Shown here: positions 56,457-64,000 of the stretch, piece after piece
How the letters are laid out: the number at the start of each line of letters is the position of its first letter
Numbering within the stretch: position 1 is the first letter of the stretch
DNA from: Streptomyces violaceusniger Tu 4113
Lineage (GTDB): Bacteria; Actinomycetota; Actinomycetes; Streptomycetales; Streptomycetaceae
NCBI RefSeq assembly: GCF_000147815.2
Contig: NC_015957.1
Span: forward strand, 1-64,000
Direction of reading: 5' to 3'
DNA length: 64,000 bases
Notes under the pieces: generated by a model
What the model was told of the DNA's origin: nothing
The model's database searches: none
What the model saw: the letters and a program-made list of their open reading frames with translations, nothing else
Position numbers and translations under genes: made by a program

Positions 56457-57284
56457 GTGACTCCAGGTGCGTATGACGCGGTGATCCTGGCCGGGGGCGC
56501 CGCTCGGCGGCTCGGTGGGGTGGACAAGCCCGCACTGCGGGTGGGCGGGCGAGCCCTGCTCGACCGGGTGCTGGACGCCTGCCGCGGCGCCGGGCGGACC
56601 GTCGTCGTCGGCCCGCGCAGGCCCACGGTGCGGCCCGTGCGGTGGGCCCGGGAGGAGCCCCCCGGCGGCGGCCCGGTCGCGGCCGTCGACGCGGGCGTCC
56701 GGCAGACCACCGCTCCGGTCGTCCTCGTCCTCTCCGCCGATCTGCCCTTCCTCACGCCCGAGACCGTGGAGACCCTCCTCAACGGCGTCGAGGGCACCGA
56801 AGGCGCCCAGCTCATCGACTCCGACGGCCGTGAGCAGCCCCTTGTCGCCGCCTACCGCGCCGAGCCGCTGCGCCGCGAGATCGCCCTCCTCGCCACCGAG
56901 CACGGCGGCCTCGGCGGGCTGCCCCTGCGCCTTCTCGTCTCCGAGCTGGCCCTGGCCCGCATCCAGCACCCCACGGCGTCGTTCGACTGCGACACCTGGG
57001 AGGACATCACCACGGCTCGAGCGCGTATCAGGGAGCATGGAAGCGTGTTGGACGAATGGATTACCGCAGTCAAGGCCGAGCTCGGGATCGACCTGGATGT
57101 CGACACCGCGGCGCTACTCGATCTGGCCCGCGACGCCGCACATGGCGTCGCCCGGCCCGCCGCCCCACTGACCACCTTCCTCGTCGGCTACGCCGCGGCC
57201 CAGAAGGGCGGCGGCCCGGAGGCACTGGCCGCCGCGACCGAGAAGGCCGCGGCGCTGGCCGCGCGTTGGGCCGAGGAGCGGTGA
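56457..57284 (+). CDS. MobA-like nucleotidyltransferase fused to DUF6457
   Basis: The N-terminal part (about 1-195) is a MobA-type NTP transferase: VILAGGAARRLGGVDKPALR, SADLPFLTPETVETLL. MobA joins GMP to molybdopterin. The last 80 residues form DUF6457 (LDEWITAVKAELGIDLDVDT, ALAAATEKAAALAARWAEE), a small helical domain of unknown role. The 275-residue length is a true fusion, not two genes, since the frame is continuous. The start is GTG 56457. The stop overlaps the moeA start by 4 bp, and the pair suggests molybdenum cofactor work. Confidence 0.86.
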   Translation: MTPGAYDAVILAGGAARRLGGVDKPALRVGGRALLDRVLDACRGAGRTVVVGPRRPTVRPVRWAREEPPGGGPVAAVDAGVRQTTAPVVLVLSADLPFLTPETVETLLNGVEGTEGAQLIDSDGREQPLVAAYRAEPLRREIALLATEHGGLGGLPLRLLVSELALARIQHPTASFDCDTWEDITTARARIREHGSVLDEWITAVKAELGIDLDVDTAALLDLARDAAHGVARPAAPLTTFLVGYAAAQKGGGPEALAAATEKAAALAARWAEER

Positions 57285-59296
57285 CACCACGCAACCCCCG
57301 GGACGGGGACCCGCTCGATCGAGAGGTCGACGAGGCGCTGGCGCTGGCCAACGAATCCCCGCCGCAGGGCCCGGAGCAGCCAGTCGACAAGGAGGACGAG
57401 GACTGGGCGGACGCGGCCCTGAACCTGGCCAACGGCCGCCCGGACCGGCCCGCCCCGGAACGAGGCCGCGACGACAGCGCCGACCCGACCGGGACGGACT
57501 GGGCCGAGACCGCCCTCGACCTGGCCCATGAGCGGCCGGCGAAACGGCGGGAGTGCCGCGATGAGACGGGAGGGGACGGGGGCGGAGAGGCGGGGGATCC
57601 GGAAGCCGACGTATACGTATGGCGCCAATTTCTGGGTAACTCGACGTCAGAGGGCACTGGCAGCAAAAACCTGCGGCCCAGAGCCCCCGCCCCGAAGCCC
57701 CCGGCCCCGTACCCGAAACGCACCCCAGCCCCACCCACCTCCCAGCCGCACCCCCTTATGGACAAACCGCACCACAGCCCCACCTCCTGGCCCGACGCCC
57801 GGGCCATCGCCGCCCGCGCCGCCGTCAAGGAGGCCGCCCACGCCGCCCCGGTGATGCGGCCGCTGTCCGAGGCGCTCGGGCAGGTCCTGGCCGCGCCGCT
57901 CGCCGCGCTCACCGACCTGCCGCCCTTCGACACCTCCGCCATGGACGGCTGGGCGCTCGCGGGCCCCGGCCCCTGGCGGCTGCCAACTGATGACGAGGAC
58001 CAGGACCACGGCATCCTCGCCGGACATGGTGAGGCGGCCGCCCTGCCCGACGGCCACGCCGTCCGCATCGCCACCGGCGCCCGCGTCCCGCCCGGCGCCA
58101 CCGCCGTGCTGCGCAGCGAGTACGGCACCGACGCGGGCGACGGCTGGCTCCACGCGTCCGCCGCCCACCCCGTCGTCCTCGGCCAGGACATCCGCACCCG
58201 CGGCCAGGAGTGCCGCAGCGGCGATCAACTGCTGTCCGCCGGGACCCTGGTCACCCCGGCCGTACTGGGGCTGGCCGCCGCGGCCGGGTACGACGAGCTG
58301 CCGACGGTGCGCAGGCCGCGCGTCGAGGTGCTGGTGCTCGGCGATGAGCTGCTCACCGAGGGGCTGCCGCACGACGGCCGGATCCGGGACGCGCTGGGGC
58401 CGATGGTCGGGCCGTGGCTGCGGGCGCTCGGTGCCGAGGTTACGGGCACCCGGCGGCTGGCCGACGAGGCGGACGCGGTGTGCGCGGCGGTGGCCGAGTC
58501 GTCCGCCGATGTCGTCGTGACGACCGGGGGCACGGCCGCGGGGCCCGTGGACCACGTCCACCCCACCCTGGGCCGCCTGGGCGCGGAACTGCTGGTGGAC
58601 GGGGTGGCGGTGCGCCCCGGCCACCCGATGCTGCTCGCCCGGCTCGCACCCGAGAACCTTGAGAGCTCCGAGAGCTCCGAGAGCTCCGAGAACCCCGAGA
58701 GCTCCGAGAAGTCGGAAAAGGCCGAAAATCCCGGACCCCAAACCCGCCCCGCCCGGCATCTGGTGGGGCTCCCGGGCAATCCGCTCGCGGCGGTGTCCGG
58801 TCTGCTGACCCTCGCGGAGCCGCTGCTGCGGACGCTGACGGGCCGCCCGGCCCCAGCGCCCGGCCCGGCCCCGCTGGCCGAGGCCGTACAGGGGCATCCG
58901 CGGGACACCCGGCTGGTCCCCGTGACCTTCCGGCAGGACGCGGCGGTGCCGCTGCGCTTCAACGGCCCGGCCATGCTGCGCGGAATCGCGGTGGCCGACG
59001 GCCTCGCCGTGATCCCGCCCGGCGGGGCGAAGCGGGGCACCGAGGTCGAGGTGCTGGATCTCCCGTGGTCGGCGATCGCGACCGAGCAACTGAGCTACGC
59101 GGACCACATGCGCCACGCGGACCAATCGCGCCCCACAGGCCGAGCCAGCCGAGGCACGGACCAAGCCAGCTCCGCAGACCGAGCCGGCCAAGGCGCAGAC
59201 CGAACCCACCGCGCACCCCAAGCGAGCCACCGCAAGGACAAAGCAGCGGGCCACGGAGACGGCGAGGACATATCTCCCGAGGAGGGCCCGGCGTGA
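57281..59296 (+). CDS. moeA: Molybdopterin molybdenumtransferase MoeA with long N-terminal extension
   Basis: MoeA inserts molybdate into adenylylated molybdopterin. The MoeA domain starts near residue 170, with LPPFDTSAMDGWAL, RIATGARVPPGATAV, VLVLGDEL, VVTTGGTAAGPVD and VGLPGNPLA. Three features are odd. A roughly 165-residue disordered N terminus holds three related repeats (VDEALALANESPP, DWADAALNLANGRP, DWAETALDLAHERP). A Ser/Glu repeat (ESSESSESSENPESS, near 460) sits inside the domain before the VGLPGNPLA motif. A basic C-terminal tail is rich in His, Arg, Asp and Gln. It overlaps both neighbours by 4 bp. Confidence 0.88.
   Translation: MTPRNPRDGDPLDREVDEALALANESPPQGPEQPVDKEDEDWADAALNLANGRPDRPAPERGRDDSADPTGTDWAETALDLAHERPAKRRECRDETGGDGGGEAGDPEADVYVWRQFLGNSTSEGTGSKNLRPRAPAPKPPAPYPKRTPAPPTSQPHPLMDKPHHSPTSWPDARAIAARAAVKEAAHAAPVMRPLSEALGQVLAAPLAALTDLPPFDTSAMDGWALAGPGPWRLPTDDEDQDHGILAGHGEAAALPDGHAVRIATGARVPPGATAVLRSEYGTDAGDGWLHASAAHPVVLGQDIRTRGQECRSGDQLLSAGTLVTPAVLGLAAAAGYDELPTVRRPRVEVLVLGDELLTEGLPHDGRIRDALGPMVGPWLRALGAEVTGTRRLADEADAVCAAVAESSADVVVTTGGTAAGPVDHVHPTLGRLGAELLVDGVAVRPGHPMLLARLAPENLESSESSESSENPESSEKSEKAENPGPQTRPARHLVGLPGNPLAAVSGLLTLAEPLLRTLTGRPAPAPGPAPLAEAVQGHPRDTRLVPVTFRQDAAVPLRFNGPAMLRGIAVADGLAVIPPGGAKRGTEVEVLDLPWSAIATEQLSYADHMRHADQSRPTGRASRGTDQASSADRAGQGADRTHRAPQASHRKDKAAGHGDGEDISPEEGPA
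58661..58705 (+). repeat. Five 9-bp units within moeA
   Basis: GAGAGCTCC occurs three times in tandem, then GAGAACCCC, then GAGAGCTCC again. They encode ESS-ESS-ESS-ENP-ESS, an insertion in the MoeA domain. Confidence 0.9.
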
Positions 59297-60348
59297 AGCT
59301 GCCCAGCCACGACGCGGCCGCCCGCAACCCCGGGGACGGCGGCCACCGCGTCCACCTGCCCCGCTTCCGCGCGGGCCCGCTGCGCCAGGTCGCGAGCCGG
59401 CTGCTGCTCGCGCTGCTGGTGCTGGTGCTGACAGTGGTCATCGTGTACGTCGACCGCTCCGGCTACCACGACAACTCCGACGAAGGCGTCGATTTCCTCG
59501 ACGCCGTCTACTACTCGACCGTCACGCTGTCGACGACCGGATACGGCGACATCGTGCCGTACAGCGACAGCGCGCGGCTCAGCAACATCCTGCTGGTCAC
59601 GCCGTTGCGCGTGCTGTTTCTGATCATCCTGGTCGGCACCACCCTGGAAGTCCTGGCCGAACGAACCCGCGAGCAGTACCGCCTGAACCGCTGGAGGTCA
59701 GCGTTGCGTGATCACACCGTCGTCGTCGGCTTCGGCACGAAGGGGCGGTCCGCGGTGCAGACCCTCTGCGCGACGGGACTGGCCAAGAACCGGGTGGTCG
59801 TGGTCGACCCCAACCAGAAGGTGATCGAGGCGGCGAACGCGGACGGGTTCGCGGGGGTGGTGGGCGACGCGACCCGCAGCGATGTGCTGTTGCGCGCGGA
59901 GGCGCAGCGCGCCCGCCAGTTCGTGATCGCCACCCAGCGCGATGACACGGCCGTCCTGGTCACGCTGACGGCCCGGCAGCTCAACCGGGGCGCCAACATC
60001 GTGGCGGCGGTGCGCGAGGAGGAGAACGCGCCGCTGCTGCGCCAGTCCGGAGCCGACGCGGTGATCACCAGTGCCAGCGCGGCCGGCCGACTGCTGGGCA
60101 TGAGCGTGCAGAGTCCGACGGCCGGGGCGGTGATCGAGGATCTGATCCAGCAGGGCTCGGGCCTGGACCTGGTGGAGCGCACGGTGGTGAAGGCGGAGGT
60201 GGGCAAGTCGGTGCGGGACACCGACGACCTCGTGGTGTCGGTGCTGCGCGGCCATCGGCTGCTCGCGTACGACGACCCCGACGCCAGTCCGCTGCAGGCG
60301 GCCGACCGGCTGATCACGATCGTTCGCGCGCCGATGGTCCAGGAGTAG
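59293..60348 (+). CDS. Two-helix potassium channel with RCK domain
   Basis: The 351-residue protein has membrane helices at about 33-52 and 90-112. The pore loop STVTLSTTGYGDIVPYS carries the K-selectivity filter TGYGD. The cytoplasmic RCK N domain has VVVGFGTKGRSAVQ and VVVDPNQKVIEAANAD; the RCK C domain includes KAEVGKSVRDTDDLVVSVLR. This is the MthK/Kch-type ligand-gated channel. GTG 59293 overlaps the moeA stop (GTGA), so it is in the same transcript. No ribosome site other than that inside moeA is obvious (GGAGG at 59280-59284). Confidence 0.92.
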   Translation: MKLPSHDAAARNPGDGGHRVHLPRFRAGPLRQVASRLLLALLVLVLTVVIVYVDRSGYHDNSDEGVDFLDAVYYSTVTLSTTGYGDIVPYSDSARLSNILLVTPLRVLFLIILVGTTLEVLAERTREQYRLNRWRSALRDHTVVVGFGTKGRSAVQTLCATGLAKNRVVVVDPNQKVIEAANADGFAGVVGDATRSDVLLRAEAQRARQFVIATQRDDTAVLVTLTARQLNRGANIVAAVREEENAPLLRQSGADAVITSASAAGRLLGMSVQSPTAGAVIEDLIQQGSGLDLVERTVVKAEVGKSVRDTDDLVVSVLRGHRLLAYDDPDASPLQAADRLITIVRAPMVQE

Positions 60349-60358
60349 CCTCGCGGCC

Positions 60359-61336
60359 ATGCATGCGATCACGATTCCCGAACCCGGTGGCCCCGAAGCC
60401 CTGGTATGGGCCGAGGTTCCCGATCCCGTACCCGGTGAGGGCGAGGTCCTGGTCGACGTGGCCGCCGCCGGCGTCAACCGCGCGGATGTGCTGCAGCGCC
60501 AGGGCGTCTATCCGCCACCCCCCGGAGCCGCGCCCTACCCCGGACTGGAGTGCTCGGGCCGGATCTCGGCGCTGGGCCCCGGCGTCACCGGCTGGGCCGT
60601 GGGCGACGAGGTGTGCGCCCTGCTCGCGGGCGGTGGATATGCCGAGAAGGTGGTGGTTCCCTCGGGGCAGCTACTGCCCATCCCCGAGGGCGTGGACCTG
60701 GTCACGGCCGCCGCACTGCCCGAAGTGACCGCGACCGTATGGTCCAACGTCTTCATGATCTCCCATCTCCGGCCGGGCGAGACGCTGTTGGCGCACGGCG
60801 GGTCGAGCGGTATCGGCACCATGGCGATCCAGCTCGCCAAGGCGGTCGGGGCGCGGGTCGCGGTGACCGCGGGCGGCCCGGAGAAGCTGGCGGCCTGCCG
60901 GGAGCTGGGCGCCGACGTCCTGATCGACTACCGCGAGCAGGACTTCGTCGAGGAGGTCCGCCGGGCCACCGACGGCGTGGGGGCCGACGTCATCCTGGAC
61001 ATCGTCGGCGCGAAGTACCTCGCCCGGAATGTGGAGACGCTCGCCACCAACGGCCGACTGGCGATCATCGGGCTGCAGGGCGGGGCGAAGGCCGAGCTGA
61101 ACCTGGCCAGTCTGCTCGCCAAGAGCGCCGCCGTGACGGCCACCGGGCTGCGGGGCCGCTCGCCGGCGCAGAAGGCGGCGATCATCGCGGCGGTGCAGGA
61201 GCACGTCTGGCCGCTGATCGCGGGCGGCCGGGTCCGCCCGGTCGTCTACCGCACCATCCCGATGCGGGATGCCCCGGAGGCCCACCGGCTGCTGGAGTCC
61301 AGCGAGCATGTGGGGAAGATCCTCCTGACGACCTGA
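60359..61336 (+). CDS. NAD(P)H quinone oxidoreductase (zinc-less MDR, PIG3-like)
   Basis: The 325-residue medium-chain reductase begins MHAITIPEPGGPEALVWAEV. It carries AAGVNRADVLQRQGVYPPPPGA, GLECSGRI, and the NADPH-binding AHGGSSGIGTMAIQLAKAVGA. It lacks zinc ligands. PIG3-type members reduce quinones such as 1,4-benzoquinone with NADPH. It lies 10 bp after the channel gene and probably ends the operon; no clear hairpin is seen after it. Confidence 0.92.
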   Translation: MHAITIPEPGGPEALVWAEVPDPVPGEGEVLVDVAAAGVNRADVLQRQGVYPPPPGAAPYPGLECSGRISALGPGVTGWAVGDEVCALLAGGGYAEKVVVPSGQLLPIPEGVDLVTAAALPEVTATVWSNVFMISHLRPGETLLAHGGSSGIGTMAIQLAKAVGARVAVTAGGPEKLAACRELGADVLIDYREQDFVEEVRRATDGVGADVILDIVGAKYLARNVETLATNGRLAIIGLQGGAKAELNLASLLAKSAAVTATGLRGRSPAQKAAIIAAVQEHVWPLIAGGRVRPVVYRTIPMRDAPEAHRLLESSEHVGKILLTT

Positions 61337-61500
61337 CCGCCGGGCCGCCCCGGAGTGGCCCGGCACTGGCCCGGCCCCGGCCGTACGGACGGCAGCGTCG
61401 CAGGCACGGCGGCGTCGCGTCCGTACGGCGGCGCTCAGGGTGCCCGGTACGTACCCTCATGTGACGCTGATCCCGTTACGCAACGGTTCGGCACGGGAGG

Positions 61501-62154
<654 letters not shown>

Positions 62155-62217
62155 CATCGGCGCCGAATCCTCGACCCTCGCCCGCCGGACCGGATGCCGG
62201 TGCGGAACAATAGGGGT

Positions 62218-62784
62218 ATGAACCAGCCGATGAACGAACGAGCGCAGGAGAGCCCGCACGTCCTGGTCGTCGGTCCGGACGGCATGGCACTCGGCGGCGG
62301 CCCTGCTTCTGGCGAGGGCAGTGGGGACGACGAGTCGCGCGAGATTCCCGTGACCGACATGGTCGAGCAGCCGGCGAAGGTCATGCGGATCGGCAGCATG
62401 ATCAAGCAGCTTCTGGAGGAGGTGCGCGCCGCACCCCTCGACGAGGCCAGCCGGGTCCGGCTCAAGGAGATCCACTCCAGCTCGGTGAAGGAGCTGGAGG
62501 ATGGGCTCGCACCCGAGCTGATCGGGGAGCTGGAGCGGCTGTCGCTGCCCTTCACGGACGAGGTGGTGCCGACCGAGGCGGAACTGCGCATCGCCCAGGC
62601 CCAGTTGGTCGGCTGGCTGGAGGGGCTGTTCCACGGCATCCAGACGACCCTGTTCGCGCAGCAGATGGCGGCGCGTGCCCAGCTCGAGCAGATGCGCCGG
62701 GCCCTGCCGCCCGGGCTCGGCGGGGGCGAGGAGGACGAGGACGTGCCCAAGCCCGGCGGCGCCCGCTCGGGCCCGTATCTCTGA
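62218..62784 (+). CDS. bpa: Bacterial proteasome activator Bpa
   Basis: Bpa is an ATP-independent ring that opens the 20S proteasome for unfolded proteins in actinobacteria. The 188-residue protein has the helical core VEQPAKVMRIGSMIKQLLEE, VRLKEIHSSSVKELEDGLAP and AQLVGWLEGLFHGIQTTLFA. It ends SGPYL, a variant of the GQYL tail that docks into the proteasome alpha ring. Start ATG 62218 has TAGGGGT just upstream; ATG 62230 is possible. The N-terminal 45 residues are probably disordered. Confidence 0.93.
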   Translation: MNQPMNERAQESPHVLVVGPDGMALGGGPASGEGSGDDESREIPVTDMVEQPAKVMRIGSMIKQLLEEVRAAPLDEASRVRLKEIHSSSVKELEDGLAPELIGELERLSLPFTDEVVPTEAELRIAQAQLVGWLEGLFHGIQTTLFAQQMAARAQLEQMRRALPPGLGGGEEDEDVPKPGGARSGPYL

Positions 62785-62820
62785 GCTACGCACCGTACGA
62801 GCCACGCACCGTACGCCGAA

Positions 62821-62864
62821 ACGACGCCGCGGGCCGCACCGGAAGGTGCGGCCCGCGGCGTCGT
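62821..62864. terminator. Strong bidirectional terminator
   Basis: A perfect 20-bp stem (62821-62840 with 62845-62864) is capped by a GGAA tetraloop, between convergent bpa and the kinase gene. The arms start ACGACGCCGC. Confidence 0.93.
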
Positions 62865-62912
62865 GTCCGTCGGAGGGAGTGCGCCGGGCGCGTGGTCGGC
62901 GCAGAGCCGTGG

Positions 62913-64000
62913 CTACCCGGGGTTACCCGTGGAGACGGTCAGCTCGATGGTGTCCGTCTTGGGGTTGTACGGCTCGTAGTTCCGGTACGTGTAATTGAGG
63001 ACGGTGCCCTTGCCCCACAGATTCTCGTCCTGGGTCACCACGCGGTACTTCCAGCCCGCGGCCCGGATGCACTTCTTCACCGAGTCGATGTAGAGGTTCT
63101 GGAAGTCGGGTACCGAGTACGTGCCCTTCTCGTCGGAGTCCTCGTAGGCGTCGGTGCACTTCGATGTTTCGATCGCCTTGGCCTTGTCGCCCATGCGGAA
63201 GCCCGCGGCGGTGTCGGAGGCCGACGGCTTCGACGGCTTGGCGGCGCCGCCACCCCCGCCCCCCTTGCTCTCGTTCTTGGAGCCGCCGTCACCGCTGAAC
63301 GCGATGGCCAGGACCACGGCGATGACCGCGACGGCCGCGACGACGGCCGAACCTATGATCACGCGCTTGTTGCCGTTGCCGCCTCCGGACGGCGCCGAGG
63401 GCGAGATGCTGTACGGCGGCGGGGTGCTGGGGCCGTGGTACGACGGCGCCGGGGTCTGGTAGCCGTGCTGCCCCATCGGCGTGGTGGCCGGGGTCGGGGT
63501 GGACGGGCCGAAGGCGCCGTACTGCCCGGGGGAGGGCTGCGGCTGATACGGCGTCTGGACGCTGCCGGGGCCGGGGGCGGGCGTCTGCTGGTCGATCGGC
63601 GGGAAGACCGCCGAGCCGACGCCGAAGCCGCTGCGGGCCGGCGGACCGCCGCTGATGATGATCGGGGAGGCGCCGGTCTGCCCGGTACGGGCGACCCGGG
63701 CGCATTCGTCGCGCATGGCCTCGGCGGTCGGGAAGCGCTCGTTCGGGTTCTTCTTCAGGGCGCGGGCGACCAGCGCGTCCACCGCCGGGGGGATGGACTG
63801 GTTGATCGTGGAGGGCGCGACCGGCTCTTCCTGGACGTGCGCGTACGCGATGGCCAGTGGCGAGTCCGCGTCGAAGGGCAGCCGGCCGGTCAGCAGCTCG
63901 AAGAGCATGATGCCGACCGAGTACAGGTCGCTGCGGGCGTCGACGCCGCGGCCCAGCGCCTGCTCGGGGGAGAGGTACTGCGGGGTGCCGACGACCATGC
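62913..64000 (-). CDS. Ser/Thr protein kinase, C-terminal part (cut by the window edge)
   Basis: Only the C-terminal part is in the window; the N-terminal kinase lobe with the Lys and HRD motifs lies beyond 64000. Seen: GTPQYLSPEQALGRGVDARS (activation segment and APE-equivalent), then the end of the kinase domain. A Pro/Gln/Gly linker follows, with one membrane helix (VIIGSAVVAAVAVIAVVLAIA) and an outer domain of about 105 residues. That domain has two cysteines (SKCTDAYED, VKKCIRAAG) and ends VLNYTYRNYEPYNPKTDTIE, similar to a PASTA-like half domain. It is a membrane kinase distinct from PknB. Confidence 0.9.
   Translation of the reverse strand, partial: MVVGTPQYLSPEQALGRGVDARSDLYSVGIMLFELLTGRLPFDADSPLAIAYAHVQEEPVAPSTINQSIPPAVDALVARALKKNPNERFPTAEAMRDECARVARTGQTGASPIIISGGPPARSGFGVGSAVFPPIDQQTPAPGPGSVQTPYQPQPSPGQYGAFGPSTPTPATTPMGQHGYQTPAPSYHGPSTPPPYSISPSAPSGGGNGNKRVIIGSAVVAAVAVIAVVLAIAFSGDGGSKNESKGGGGGGAAKPSKPSASDTAAGFRMGDKAKAIETSKCTDAYEDSDEKGTYSVPDFQNLYIDSVKKCIRAAGWKYRVVTQDENLWGKGTVLNYTYRNYEPYNPKTDTIELTVSTGNPG

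Noticed and set aside
59095..59296. Possible frameshift in the moeA C-terminal tail
   Set aside because: The tail has many A-ending codons in the annotated frame, and the next frame reads as a Pro/Ala/Lys/Thr tail. But the third-position GC difference is small, there is no stop to mark a boundary, and GTGA coupling to the channel fits the annotated frame.

Overview
This window is about 64 kb of a very GC-rich actinobacterial chromosome around the replication origin, almost certainly from a Streptomyces. The dnaA-oriC-dnaN-gnd-recF-dciA-gyrB-gyrA order, the oriC full of TCCACA-type DnaA boxes, the DLW-39 and crgA small genes, class E sortases, frequent GTG starts and strong third-position G/C all agree. 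I cannot name the species. I see no prophage, insertion sequence, CRISPR array, rRNA operon or integrated element. Most of the window is ordinary core chromosome.

Layout. 1-12.5 kb is the replication and topology block: dnaA, oriC, dnaN, gnd, recF, dciA, gyrB, gyrA and a DUF3566 membrane protein. 12.5-20.3 kb holds tRNA-Ile, DLW-39, a secreted membrane-anchored protein, an HTH regulator with a Ser/Thr kinase, tRNA-Ala, an HTH-receiver response regulator, a DUF5324 protein and a cyclophilin. 20.3-35 kb is a cell envelope and division block: rhomboid, a cluster of DnaA boxes between convergent genes, crgA, DUF881, three class E sortases with a pabA/trpG-type amidotransferase among them, then the leftward set fhaA-fhaB-pstP-rodA-pbpA-pknB. 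This is the classic actinobacterial module linking growth, cell-wall synthesis and Ser/Thr phosphorylation.

35-40 kb holds tRNA-Leu, a divergent azoreductase and HxlR regulator pair, a DUF2252 protein, a J-domain protein and a rhodanese. 40-52 kb is catabolic: an acyl-CoA dehydrogenase with a KstR-like operator, the leftward phenylacetyl-CoA epoxidase operon paaABCDE, a DUF5819-HTTM-TrmH operon, and paaN divergent from paaH-paaR. 52-56.4 kb is an Lrp/AsnC regulator divergent from a branched-chain 2-oxoacid dehydrogenase operon (E1 alpha, E1 beta, E2). 56.4-61.3 kb is a tightly packed MobA-like/DUF6457 fusion, moeA, a two-helix potassium channel and a quinone oxidoreductase. The end holds an (Ala-Asp)14 repeat surface protein, the proteasome activator Bpa and a Ser/Thr kinase cut by the window edge.

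The most interesting signals are regulatory. Three nearly identical ACCG-N6-CGGT palindromes precede paaA, the paaN/paaH divergent promoter and the branched-chain dehydrogenase operon, which suggests one PaaR regulon covering both pathways. Each lies 24-35 bp from a DnaA-box-like 9-mer. A second DnaA-box cluster sits at 21.4-21.6 kb, outside oriC. A dispersed intergenic repeat of about 155-180 bp occurs twice, and short direct repeats cover two stop codons.
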